Assembly: GCA_964615765.1 (NCBI GenBank) | Contig: CAZTQN010000026.1 | Span: forward strand, 1-59,429 | Length of the DNA: 59,429 nt | Source of the DNA: CAZTQN01 sp964615765 | GTDB lineage: Bacteria > Planctomycetota > Phycisphaerae > Phycisphaerales > UBA1924 | Direction: 5' to 3' | Shown here: positions 7,821-16,161 of the stretch, piece by piece | How the letters are laid out: every line of letters starts with the position of its first letter | Numbering within the stretch: the stretch's first letter is position 1 | Program-made: the position numbers and the translations under genes | The notes under the pieces: generated by a model | What the model was told of the DNA's origin: nothing | The model's database searches: none | Seen by the model: only the letters and a program-made list of their open reading frames with translations

Positions 7821-8681
7821 GTGGCACAGATCTCGATGAACCCTCCTTCCTCTTCGACCTCGACCGGCGCCGCCAGCTCGCGCCCCGCGCTCGGCTGGCT
7901 CGAGCGGCACGACTTCCTGCTCCGGCGACTGCACTCCTTGACGGGCATCGTGCCCATCGGCGTGTTCCTGATCGCGCACCTGATCACCAACTCATCGCTG
8001 GTCTGGGGCGGGACGGCTCTTCGCGGCGAGGGCAAGGGGCTGGGCCTGCTCGAGGGCGGGATTTACTACTTCCAGAAGGAAGTCGCGTGGATCAACACGC
8101 AGGTGCCACACCTGCTGCTCATCGAGATCACGCTGTGGGTCTCGATCGCGTTCCACTCGATCGTCGGCGTGTGGATCGCGATGACGGGTCGGTCGAACAC
8201 GGCCCGGTACGGCTTCGGGTCCAACTGGCGGTACGCGCTGCAGCGCGTTAGCGGGTACATCGGCATCGCGTTCATCTTCTACCACGTTGCCACGCTGCGC
8301 TGGGGGTGGACGTTCCTGGTCCCCGGCGGTGTGAAGTGGAGCCATCACGCGTCGGCGAGCACGCTGGCGATGGCCATCAAGGGCGGCGAGGGGTGGACGG
8401 TGCCCGGGCTGGTCGTGGCGCTGTTGTACTTCGTTGGGGTCGCAATGCTGGTGTTCCACTTCGCCAACGGGCTGTGGACGGCGGCGATCACCTGGGGCCT
8501 GACGATCTCGCAGGCGGCCCAGCGGCGGTGGGGGTATGTGTGCGCGGCGATCGGGGTCGGGCTGATGGGGGCCGGGATGGCCGCCCTGGTCGGCGCGCTG
8601 CTGATCGATCCGGTCAAGGCCCGCGAGATAGAGGCGAAGGTGGGCGGCGGCTCGGCGATCGTCGCGCCGGCGATCGAGTGA
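7821..8681 (+). CDS. sdhC: Succinate dehydrogenase cytochrome b subunit
   Basis: A 286-residue membrane protein of the b558-type single-anchor family, which binds haem b and passes electrons from SdhB to quinone. After a serine-rich N-terminus come LLRRLHSLTGIVPIGVFLIAHL, VPHLLLIEITLWVSIAFHSI, a YIGIAFIFYHVATLR helix, a fourth near VALLYFVGVAMLVFHFANG and a fifth near GLMGAGMAALVGALL. The histidines in the first four are the expected haem ligands. GTG at 7821 has CGGAG ten bases upstream; ATG at 7836 is an alternative start. It is the first gene of the sdh cluster. Confidence 0.9.
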   Translation: MAQISMNPPSSSTSTGAASSRPALGWLERHDFLLRRLHSLTGIVPIGVFLIAHLITNSSLVWGGTALRGEGKGLGLLEGGIYYFQKEVAWINTQVPHLLLIEITLWVSIAFHSIVGVWIAMTGRSNTARYGFGSNWRYALQRVSGYIGIAFIFYHVATLRWGWTFLVPGGVKWSHHASASTLAMAIKGGEGWTVPGLVVALLYFVGVAMLVFHFANGLWTAAITWGLTISQAAQRRWGYVCAAIGVGLMGAGMAALVGALLIDPVKAREIEAKVGGGSAIVAPAIE

Positions 8682-8829
8682 GCGGGTGGCGATAACCGCG
8701 CGAGGGTGATCGTGCGGGTGGGCGTGGGGGGTGAGGTTTGCGGGCGGGGGAAACGGTCAGGTTGGGTGCGTCGCCCGCGGGCGGGGCATCGAACATGGTG
8801 GGTGGTGAAGGCGGGGGGAGGGCTGGGGC

Positions 8830-10866
8830 ATGAGCATGGCACAGCATCGTGTGATCGTGGTCGGCGGGGGCCTTGCGGGTCTGGCGGCGACGGTGCGCAT
8901 CGCCGAGGCGGGCGTGCCCGTGGACCTGTTCAGCCTCGTGCCCGTCAAGCGGTCGCACAGCGTGTGCGCGCAGGGCGGGATCAACGCGTGCAACGAGGTC
9001 GCGCGGCAGCAGGGCTACAGCGAGTACGAGCACTTCGACGAGACCATCTACGGCGGGGACTTCCTCGCCGACCAGCACCCCGTGCTGGAGATGGCCAACT
9101 GGGCCCCGAAGATCATCGATCTGCTGGACCGGATGGGCGTGCCGTTCAACCGGACCAGCGAGGGGTATCGCGACCTGCGTCTGTTCGGCGGGTCCTTGTT
9201 CAAGCGGACGCACTTCAGCGGCGCGACGACCGGGCAGCAGTTGCTGTACGCCCTGGATGAACAGGTCCGCCGATACGAGGCGGAGGGGAAGGTCACCAAG
9301 TACGAGTTCTGGGAGTTTCTGTGGCCGGTGACGGCGGACACGGGGACGGGCCAGCGGGCCGTGGGCATCGTGGCTCAGGACCTGCGCACGATGCAGATCC
9401 GCCCGTTCCGCGGCGACGCGGTGGTGATGGCGACCGGCGGGAACGGGCTGGTGTTCGGGAAAAGCACCAACTCGATCATCTGCACGGGGGCGGCGGCGGC
9501 CCGCTGCTTCCAGGCCGGCGTGTGGTACGGCAATCCGGAGATGATCCAGGTGCACCCGACGGCGGTGCCCGGGGCGGACAAGCTGCGCCTGATGAGCGAA
9601 TCGGCCCGTGGCGAGGGCGGGCGCGTGTGGGTGCCGGGCATGAAGCGGCCCGACGGCGGGTGGGGCCCGCACCCGCGCAGCGGCGATGATCCCAAGACCA
9701 TCCCCGAGAGCGAGCGGTACTACTTCCTGGAAGAGAAGTACCCGGCGTACGGGAACATCGTGCCGCGGGATATCGCGACGCGCGAGATCTTCGACATCTG
9801 CGTCAACGCGGGCATGGGCGTGGGCGGGCAGAACCAGGTGTACCTGGACCTGACGCACAAGGACCCGGAATACCTGAAGAAGAAGCTTGAGGGGATCCTC
9901 GAGATCTACGAGAAGTTTGCGGGCGAGGACCCGTACCGCACGCCGATGAAGATCTTCCCGGCGGTGCACTACAGCATGGGCGGGCTGTGGACGCAGTTCG
10001 TGAAGGGGTCGTACGCGCCGCAGACGCCGCTGACCAAGCACAAGAGCGGGTCGCGGGCGCCGATCGGCGCGGACGTGGGCCAGGGGATGGCGTACGGCGA
10101 TCCGCGGAACATGATGACCAACCTGCCCGGGCTGTACGCCTTCGGCGAGGTGAACTTCGCGTATCACGGGGCCAACCGGCTCGGCGCCAACGCGCTGCTG
10201 AGCTGCCTGTTCGACGGGCTGTTCTGCGGGATGAGCGTGGTGAACTACTGCCGCAACGAAGGGCCCGGCAAGAACCCGGCGGCGGACATGCCCGCGCAGG
10301 CGTTCGACGCGGCCGCGGCGAGCGAAGAGGGCAAGGCGCGCCGGCTGCTGGACACCGTGGGCAAGGGCGGCGGGGACGCAAAGACCAACCCGTACGCGAT
10401 CGGGCGCGAACTCGGCGAAGAAATGACCGAGGCGTGCACGGTGGTGCGCACGGGCCCGCGGCTGGAGCAGTGTTTGCGGAAGCTGGGCGAACTCAAGGAG
10501 CGGTACAGCCGCGCGAGCCTGAGCGACTCGAGCGCGTGGACGAACCAGAGCTTCACGTACGCGCGGGCCGTGGGCGACATGCTGGCGATCGCGGAAGCGG
10601 TGGCGCTGGGCGCGCTGGAGCGTCGGGAAAGCCGCGGGGCCCACTACCGCACGGACTACCCGGACCGCGACGACCAGAACTTCATGAAGAGCACGGTGGC
10701 GAAGTGGCACGGGACGGACCGGAGCGTGAGCGTGTCGCTGGACCCGATCGACGCGTCATTGATCCAGCCGACGGCGCGGACCTACGGGAAGAAGGACGAC
10801 GCGGGCAAGAAGCCGTCGCCGTCGCCCTCGCCGAAGCCGGAGCCGGCGGTGGCGGGGGTGCGGTGA
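8830..10866 (+). CDS. sdhA: Succinate dehydrogenase/fumarate reductase flavoprotein subunit
   Basis: A 678-residue flavoprotein that oxidises succinate to fumarate. It shows the FAD-binding GGGLAGLAA (12-20), the flavin-linking histidine in RSHSVCAQGG (about H43), the active-site segments QVHPTAV and ESARGEGG, HYSMGG and the C-terminal YRTDYPDRDDQNF. The length and the long insertion around MKRPDGGWGPHPRSGDDP match the Bacteroidetes/Planctomycetes-type enzyme paired with a single cytochrome b558 subunit. A lysine/proline-rich C-terminal tail of about 25 residues is extra. A second G-rich stretch (about 8713-8750 and 8799-8824) precedes the start. Confidence 0.95.
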   Translation: MSMAQHRVIVVGGGLAGLAATVRIAEAGVPVDLFSLVPVKRSHSVCAQGGINACNEVARQQGYSEYEHFDETIYGGDFLADQHPVLEMANWAPKIIDLLDRMGVPFNRTSEGYRDLRLFGGSLFKRTHFSGATTGQQLLYALDEQVRRYEAEGKVTKYEFWEFLWPVTADTGTGQRAVGIVAQDLRTMQIRPFRGDAVVMATGGNGLVFGKSTNSIICTGAAAARCFQAGVWYGNPEMIQVHPTAVPGADKLRLMSESARGEGGRVWVPGMKRPDGGWGPHPRSGDDPKTIPESERYYFLEEKYPAYGNIVPRDIATREIFDICVNAGMGVGGQNQVYLDLTHKDPEYLKKKLEGILEIYEKFAGEDPYRTPMKIFPAVHYSMGGLWTQFVKGSYAPQTPLTKHKSGSRAPIGADVGQGMAYGDPRNMMTNLPGLYAFGEVNFAYHGANRLGANALLSCLFDGLFCGMSVVNYCRNEGPGKNPAADMPAQAFDAAAASEEGKARRLLDTVGKGGGDAKTNPYAIGRELGEEMTEACTVVRTGPRLEQCLRKLGELKERYSRASLSDSSAWTNQSFTYARAVGDMLAIAEAVALGALERRESRGAHYRTDYPDRDDQNFMKSTVAKWHGTDRSVSVSLDPIDASLIQPTARTYGKKDDAGKKPSPSPSPKPEPAVAGVR

Positions 10867-10906
10867 GGGTGGATCAAGGAACTCATCGGAGCGGTAACGG
10901 TTTCCT

Positions 10907-11413
10907 GTGACTCGTCGCAAACCCAACCCTCGCGCGACCGGACATCCTGAGTCGCACCGCGCGCCGCCGGAACTGACGCGCACGCTTGAGCTGGCGCGGC
11001 GTGTGACGGAGGCGACGGGCGCGCCCGTCGTCGGGGGTGTCGCGGTCGCGTTGCACGGCTGGCGCCGGTTTACGGGCGATATCGACATCTACTCGGCGGA
11101 CCTCTGGGCGACGCACGAAAAGCTCGAAGCCGCGGGCATCCGGTGGGACTCCGACCATCGCGAGCACGTGATCGTCGACGTTCTGGAACTGATCCGGATC
11201 GTCCCCCTGAAAAAAGACTTCGCCGCGAAGCTGCCCAAGGAGCTGCGCGGCGCTTTTAAGGAACTGGTCGAGCAGGTGCACGGCCCCCGGCGCGCGGTGA
11301 TTCCGCCGCGGGAGTTCTGGAAGGTGTACGGGCCTGCATCGTCGGCGGGCGCGGGTCGAACGCTTGGTCGGGAGCGGGCGCGCCGTCGCGCCAAAGCGAG
11401 TGTGAAGCCATGA
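10907..11413 (+). CDS. Nucleotidyltransferase-fold protein inside the sdh operon
   Basis: A 168-residue protein. VVGGVAVALHGWRRFTGDID (41-60) matches the active-site segment of minimal nucleotidyltransferases of the AbiEii/MNT type: a GG turn, the HG and R residues, then two acidic metal ligands D58 and D60. D91 in HVIVDVLEL is the probable third carboxylate. The C-terminal third is short and basic. It starts with GTG 40 bp after sdhA, and its stop overlaps the sdhB ATG as ATGA, so it is translationally coupled to sdhB. No antitoxin partner is next to it. Substrate and role are unknown; regulation or modification of a respiratory component is speculation. Confidence 0.65.
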   Translation: MTRRKPNPRATGHPESHRAPPELTRTLELARRVTEATGAPVVGGVAVALHGWRRFTGDIDIYSADLWATHEKLEAAGIRWDSDHREHVIVDVLELIRIVPLKKDFAAKLPKELRGAFKELVEQVHGPRRAVIPPREFWKVYGPASSAGAGRTLGRERARRRAKASVKP

Positions 11414-12255
11414 ACAGCACGTCCGTCGTTTCGGGTCATGCCGCCTCCAGCAACCGCGCCCGCGCGGTCGCTGGGCGAACGATCAAGATGCAGATCAAGC
11501 GGTGCGACGGCCCGGGCAAGGCGTCGCGTTGGGAGACGTTCGACGTCAAGGTTGAGAAGGGCGCGAACGTGATCTCGTGCCTGCAGCAGATCGCCGCCAA
11601 CCCCGTGACGGCCGAGGGCCAGAAGACCACGCCCGTGGTGTGGGACTCGGGCTGCCTTGAAGAAGTGTGCGGGTCTTGCACGATGGTGATCAACGGGCGC
11701 GTGCGGCAGAGCTGCTCGGCGTTGATCGACGACCTGGCCCCGCTGCCGGGCGAACTGATCACGCTCGAGCCGATGTCGCGCTTCCCGGTCATCCGCGACT
11801 TGTGGGTCGACCGCTCGCGCATGTTCCACAACCTCAAGCGCGTCAAGGCATGGGTGCCGATCGACGGCACGTACAACCTCGGCCCGGGCCCCAAGGAAAC
11901 GCCGGAGCAGCAGGAGACGCGCTACGTGCTCAGCACGTGCATGACCTGCGGCTGCTGCCTGGAAGCCTGCCCGCAGTTCGTGCTCGAGACCGACCAGGAC
12001 CGCTGGGACGTCACGTTCCTCGGGGCCCAGGCGATCAGCCAGGCGCGCCTGTTCAACATGCACGAGACGGGCAAGCAGCTCTCGGGCGAACGCCTCGATG
12101 CGCTCGCCGCCCCCGGCGGCGTGACCGACTGCGGCAACGCCCAGAACTGCGTGAAAGTGTGCCCGAAGAACATCCCGCTGACCGAGTCGATCGCGGCGAT
12201 GGGCCGCGCGGTGACGATCCACTCGATCAAGAAGTTCTTTAGTGCGCGGAAGTGA
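11410..12255 (+). CDS. sdhB: Succinate dehydrogenase iron-sulfur subunit
   Basis: A 281-residue iron-sulfur protein carrying electrons from SdhA flavin to SdhC. All three cluster motifs are present: the [2Fe-2S] cysteines C82, C87, C90 and C102, the [4Fe-4S] motif C177-x2-C180-x2-C183-x3-C187-P, and the [3Fe-4S] cysteines C241, C247 and C251. The N-terminal about 25 residues are an unconserved extension. The ATG overlaps the stop of the nucleotidyltransferase-like gene by 4 bp, so this start is well supported. It is the last gene of the sdh cluster. Confidence 0.94.
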   Translation: MNSTSVVSGHAASSNRARAVAGRTIKMQIKRCDGPGKASRWETFDVKVEKGANVISCLQQIAANPVTAEGQKTTPVVWDSGCLEEVCGSCTMVINGRVRQSCSALIDDLAPLPGELITLEPMSRFPVIRDLWVDRSRMFHNLKRVKAWVPIDGTYNLGPGPKETPEQQETRYVLSTCMTCGCCLEACPQFVLETDQDRWDVTFLGAQAISQARLFNMHETGKQLSGERLDALAAPGGVTDCGNAQNCVKVCPKNIPLTESIAAMGRAVTIHSIKKFFSARK

Positions 12256-12340
12256 CCGCCCCGAATTCGTGTCAAACCAGAAACCCGCGCGCCCGTACTT
12301 GGCAACGATGTTTGGCAGTGCGGTGTGAAGTGCCGCGGCT

Positions 12341-12368
12341 TTGTGGACTGCCTACAGGTTGTCCACAA
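12341..12368. repeat. 8-bp inverted repeat TTGTGGAC / GTCCACAA
   Basis: Perfect 8-bp arms with a 12-base spacer lie about 85 bp after sdhB and upstream of a predicted promoter. It could be an operator for a dimeric regulator or a weak hairpin ending the sdh transcript. The right arm, TTGTCCACA, is one base from the DnaA box consensus, but a single near-match does not make an origin. Confidence 0.45.
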
Positions 12369-12412
12369 TTTGCTCCGGGGTCTTCTCTACAGAAGCGGCA
12401 AAATCGCGGCTC

Positions 12413-12441
12413 TTGACGGGTTTTCTGCGGCCACGTAGGTT
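12413..12441 (+). promoter_or_regulatory. Predicted sigma-70 promoter for the lipoprotein genes
   Basis: TTGACG (12413-12418), 17-base spacer, then TAGGTT (12436-12441). The -10 is imperfect but fits TAnnnT. Transcription would start near 12448, leaving a leader of 15-30 bases before the first lipoprotein gene. Confidence 0.5.
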
Positions 12442-12477
12442 GCGTCCTCCCCTCCGTGGGGAATGGGAGACCACGTC

Positions 12478-13281
12478 GTGAAAAAGCCAGGCGGATGGAG
12501 CGCGGCTTCGGTCGCGGGCGGTGTCATTGTCGCAACGGGATGGATGGCGGCCAGTTCCGGGTGCAGTACCGCCAGCAGTGAGCGGCACTACTTCCGGGCC
12601 GTGGATGCCGAGAACAAGCCGGTGAACTACTTCCGGTTGACGATCAAGAGTTCGTCATCGCTGGCGAGTTCGCGGTACCTGTCGGGGTACTTTGACGAGC
12701 AGGCGGTCGACCAGTATTTCGGGAGCTTCAAGCAGCCCACTCAATTGAACTTCGTGCCCGAACTGCGGAAGGAGGGGGCTCCCGAGCAATCCGCCGATCA
12801 GAAGAACTACGGCGACAAGGACAAGGAACCTTCGCCGAGCGCGAACATTCCCGCGAGCAAGACAGCGGTCGCCGTGAAGCCGCTCAGCCCGGATCTGGAG
12901 GGTCGGAAGCTGGTGATCTTGCTGTCGTCGAACTCGGACGATATCGCCTCGCAGATCACCACGATTGCTGACGGCGGGATGGTCTCGTCGTACATCGGCG
13001 CGCTGGCCGCCAAGGACATCATCATTGCGGGCCAGGACGCGCAGGCGAAGTACAACCAGCAAGTCAAGTCGATGGAAATCGTCACGGCGATAGGCAATAA
13101 GCTGCTGACTACCGAAAACCTCAAAGTCGACGATAAGTCCCAGAGCGAAGCGTCGCAAGCGGCGGTGGTGCAGGTCGCGGGCCAGCTTGCTGCTTCGCTC
13201 GGCGCTCGGCGGTCGTTTGCCAACATGGAGGACGTTCGGATCTGGCTGAACAACAACCGCGGCCGGATCCTCGCGGAGTGA
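12478..13281 (+). CDS. Putative lipoprotein, unrecognised family
   Basis: I do not recognise this protein. From the GTG at 12478 it has 267 residues, a KK-containing n-region and a lipobox ending ASSGC (cysteine about 29), so it should be an envelope lipoprotein. The rest is soluble: a lysine/serine-rich middle and a C-terminal part with alternating helices (GGMVSSYIGALAAKDIIIAG and after). GTG has GGGAG nine bases upstream and gives a classical signal peptide; an in-frame ATG at 12463 is the alternative. It lies 76 bp before a second lipoprotein gene, and both are visibly less GC-rich than the neighbours, so they look like an imported pair. Confidence 0.7.
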   Translation: MKKPGGWSAASVAGGVIVATGWMAASSGCSTASSERHYFRAVDAENKPVNYFRLTIKSSSSLASSRYLSGYFDEQAVDQYFGSFKQPTQLNFVPELRKEGAPEQSADQKNYGDKDKEPSPSANIPASKTAVAVKPLSPDLEGRKLVILLSSNSDDIASQITTIADGGMVSSYIGALAAKDIIIAGQDAQAKYNQQVKSMEIVTAIGNKLLTTENLKVDDKSQSEASQAAVVQVAGQLAASLGARRSFANMEDVRIWLNNNRGRILAE

Positions 13282-13357
13282 GCGGGCAGCTTCATCAACG
13301 CCTCTCTCTTCCCCCGTCGCATCGATGCAAACCCATTCTCCCTGAACGAGATGACCC

Positions 13358-14743
13358 ATGAACAGCACAATCAACGGCCGGAAGCTCAACGCCATCAATC
13401 GCATGATCGGAGGAGTCGCGGCGTGCGCCGTCATGCTCGTGCTCCCGTCGTGCGCTCGTCTCGACATCCGCGTCGACATGTTCAACCCGGAACTCGCCGA
13501 GCCCTCTGGTTCGCAGCGCGAGGCCATCCGAGTGGCGGCCCAGCAGGCGCAGCGCGTGATCGACGAGTATCACCGCCTCGATAGGACGCCGCGGATCTCC
13601 CGAGAGCTGCGCGACAAGATGCAGGCGCTCGCGCGCATCCGGGCTGTCAGCGAGGCGTTTGAGCGTTTCAACGAGATTGACGGGATCAGCAGTTCATACA
13701 AAGAGGCCGTCGACCATCTGGAAGATGCGGTGAGTTTGGTGAATGAAGCTGACGGCCTCATCGTCCGCGCGCCTCAGTCGTTCGGGAGCAAGCCTGCGGA
13801 GCTATACCGGCTTGCCAAGAAGCACCTCCAAATTGGTTCCGAAGCTCTGAATCCAGAGCGAGAACGGGTTTCGCGAGCTCTGCAAGCGGCGGAAGCCGTC
13901 GATAGTGAGCTGGAGACCGGTGGCGAGCTACGTCAGCACACCGTGACCAGCATGGAAGCAGATCAGCTGAAGGACGCGATCAACAACTTCCAAGGCAAGC
14001 TCCAGTTGTTTCAGGCCGAAACGCAGTCGCTCGAAGCCAAAACCGCCGCGGCGATCGCGTCCGACGGCGATCTGGCCAGCGTCATCTACGCGCCCGAGCA
14101 GTGTTGGGCGAGACAGTTCAACTCGGTGGTGGTTCGCGGCGATGTCGGCAACACCGACATCGCGGTGATCGCCTCGGGCGATTATCGCGCCGGAGGCGAC
14201 ACAGTGCCTAGCTTCTCGATCAAGGGGGTCCGTCTCGACGCGGCCAATGTGACGCGGGCGACGTTCGCGGGGTTGAAGGATGCGCTGCGCATCGCCGCGG
14301 CGGCCAGCGGCATCCCTCTTCCGACGGCGGCGTTCGCCCCCGCGCCTGTTCCAGGGGCCGACAATCCCGGTCAGGGCGCCCAGGCATCGACCGGCTCAGC
14401 GGGTCGCGATCAGTCGACGCTGAACACGGAGATCTCGAATGCGCGGGTCAGGGCGGCTGCCGCCGCGGAAGCGGTCCGAGTGTCTCGCTCTGCGGCGCTC
14501 GCGCTTCTCGAGGCGCTGGCCCGTGAGGAACGCGGACTTGTATTTGACGGAGAAGATAAGAAGACGCAGCGGCAGAACGCCGCGAGGAGCGTGGTCGAGA
14601 CCTTCGAGGCGCTCAAAGGGCACCTCGCACCGGCGTCTCTGACCACGCCTACCCCGTCGCAGAGCAACACGACACCTTCCGGCGGTTCGGCTTCAAGCAC
14701 GCCGCCGCCGACGGCGCAAGGAACAGACAGCAGCGGGGCGTGA
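13358..14743 (+). CDS. Putative lipoprotein with long helical region, unrecognised
   Basis: I do not recognise this 461-residue protein. An N-terminal signal with lipobox VLPSC (cysteine about 32) marks it as a lipoprotein. Residues about 45-240 are predicted mostly helical, rich in E, A, Q and K with heptad-like spacing, suggesting coiled coils. A more beta-like part follows (about 250-310, with SVVVRGDVGNTDIAVIASG), then another helical stretch and a serine/threonine/proline tail. It probably forms an operon with the preceding lipoprotein. A periplasmic structural or toxin-sequestering role is possible but unsupported. Confidence 0.7.
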   Translation: MNSTINGRKLNAINRMIGGVAACAVMLVLPSCARLDIRVDMFNPELAEPSGSQREAIRVAAQQAQRVIDEYHRLDRTPRISRELRDKMQALARIRAVSEAFERFNEIDGISSSYKEAVDHLEDAVSLVNEADGLIVRAPQSFGSKPAELYRLAKKHLQIGSEALNPERERVSRALQAAEAVDSELETGGELRQHTVTSMEADQLKDAINNFQGKLQLFQAETQSLEAKTAAAIASDGDLASVIYAPEQCWARQFNSVVVRGDVGNTDIAVIASGDYRAGGDTVPSFSIKGVRLDAANVTRATFAGLKDALRIAAAASGIPLPTAAFAPAPVPGADNPGQGAQASTGSAGRDQSTLNTEISNARVRAAAAAEAVRVSRSAALALLEALAREERGLVFDGEDKKTQRQNAARSVVETFEALKGHLAPASLTTPTPSQSNTTPSGGSASSTPPPTAQGTDSSGA

Positions 14744-14799
14744 TCGAGCGGGTACGACTGCGTCGGTCGGCTCGGTCTTGGCCGAGCACTGGCGTGAGG

Positions 14800-15831
14800 T
14801 CATGGACTCGGGTTCGGGCTTGCTGTTGTGTTTGCTGCCGCCTCCACCCGCCGCCGGTGCGGCACGAACTCGTTGGCGTACCAGATGGCCCACTTGCGCT
14901 GGTCCCAGCCCAGGCGGGCCGTGGAGCGGCCGTCCCACCCGGCGTCGGCGAGGGCGATCAGCGCGTTGTGGATCTCGACGCGGTAGGTGACGACGACGGC
15001 GTCGATGACGCGGAGCACGGTGCCCTCGGTGGCGACGGCGAGCTGCGGGTCAAAGGCGACCGCGTTGTCGCCGACGACGGGGTCGAGGTCGGCGACGAAC
15101 GCCGTCTGGGTGCCGACGAGCAGGTCGGCGAGGGATGTGCCGGGGTCGCCGACGAAGTAGGTTGAGCCGGCGCCGGGGTTGGCGCCGCCGCCTCCGCCGC
15201 CGGCGGGCCCGCCGCCGACCTGGAGGTTGATGAGCTGCGGGATGGCGTCGTACATGCGGAGATCGCGGGCGAGCTGCGCGGCCCGGGCCATGGGCTTTTC
15301 GCGGTTGCTTCGAAGGCCCGCCGCGACGGACCACTTCACGCGGTTGCTGATCCCGCCGGCGGTCTTGACGCGCTTGGCCAGGCGCTGCGCAGCTTCGGTG
15401 CGGAACCAGTTCTCGCGGTCGTGGATCGCGGCCCAGGCGAGCGTTGCGTCGGCCTCGTCGCTCGCGAGATCGGTGAGATGATCGAGCATGACCATGCGGA
15501 CGGAGCGGTCGTCGCCGTCGAAGACGGAGAGCAGGGCGGGGAACGTGGCCGGGTCCGTGAAGGTGCGGATCTTCGCCGTGCCGACCTGGCGCTGTTCCAC
15601 GTTGCGGGTGAGGAAGTGCTTGCTGCGGATGATCTTCAGTTCGGCCTCGGCGTCGGCGAAGCGCTTCTGGGCTTGCTTGTGCTCGTAGGCGGCGGGCGTG
15701 CCGGGTTCGGGGGCGAGGGCGTGGCGCGGCGGTGCGGGCGGCGCGTCGGGATTATCGGCGAAGGCTGAAGCAAGCGGGGCGGCGGCAAATGCCGCGAGGG
15801 CCGCGAGTGGCGCGAGGGCCTTGAGAGTCAT
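14800..15831 (-). CDS. Exported HEAT-repeat-like protein
   Basis: A 343-residue protein with a Sec signal (MTLKALAPLAALAAFAAAPL, cleavage near ASAFA) and helical repeats resembling HEAT repeats in residues about 90-190 (FPALLSVFDGDDRSVRMVML, AAQRLAKRV, AAQLARDLRMYDAIPQLINL). A glycine-rich break follows near 200, and a C-terminal domain ends in WDQRKWAIWYANEFVPHR. HEAT proteins are scaffolds, and this gives no clue to the partner. The frame stays open for another 1 kb upstream opposite the acyl-AMP ligase, but the ATG at 15831 has GAGGCGG directly upstream and starts the signal peptide. Confidence 0.75.
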   Translation of the reverse strand: MTLKALAPLAALAAFAAAPLASAFADNPDAPPAPPRHALAPEPGTPAAYEHKQAQKRFADAEAELKIIRSKHFLTRNVEQRQVGTAKIRTFTDPATFPALLSVFDGDDRSVRMVMLDHLTDLASDEADATLAWAAIHDRENWFRTEAAQRLAKRVKTAGGISNRVKWSVAAGLRSNREKPMARAAQLARDLRMYDAIPQLINLQVGGGPAGGGGGGANPGAGSTYFVGDPGTSLADLLVGTQTAFVADLDPVVGDNAVAFDPQLAVATEGTVLRVIDAVVVTYRVEIHNALIALADAGWDGRSTARLGWDQRKWAIWYANEFVPHRRRVEAAANTTASPNPSP

Positions 15832-16161
15832 CCGCCTCGCAGACGCACCGCGGGCGCGGCGTCGATGCGGAGCGGGCGTGGCGGCGGCGCGGGGGCTTCG
15901 GTGCGGGAGCGTGGGCACGCGGGACTCCGGCGGGGCCCGGGGCGGGGCCGTGGTGAGGGTGGCGGCGGCGGGGGAGGCCGGCGGCGTGGCCGGCGGAGGG
16001 GGGGGAGGGCGGGCGGTTCGGGCCCGGCGTCGGGCAGGCTGGGCCGCCGGGTCCGGTTCGTGCCGGCGAGGGCGGCGGTTGCGGTGCGCGGGGTCCGGAA
16101 TGGGCGATCGCCGCGGGGAAGTGCCGGGCGGACGTGGGGACGTGCCGATAGCCTCACCAGT
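15832..16161. other. Divergent intergenic region
   Basis: 330 bp between the HEAT gene and the acyl-AMP ligase, extremely GC-rich. I find no credible gene, promoter pair or repeat. The long open frames across it are what random GC-rich DNA gives. Confidence 0.5.

Noticed and set aside
8614..10710. Long minus-strand open frame (698 codons) opposite sdhA
   Set aside because: It is a complementary-strand shadow of sdhA in GC-rich DNA: rich in R, H, A and P, with no domain, while sdhA shows all family motifs.
10907..11413. Nucleotidyltransferase-like gene considered as half of a toxin-antitoxin module
   Set aside because: Both neighbours are sdh genes and no short partner gene (HEPN/MNT or AbiEi-like) is adjacent, so a toxin-antitoxin call is not justified.
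12341..12368. DnaA-box-like TTGTCCACA as a possible replication origin
   Set aside because: Only one near-match, no AT-rich region and no dnaA, dnaN or gidA neighbours. I keep it only as an inverted repeat.
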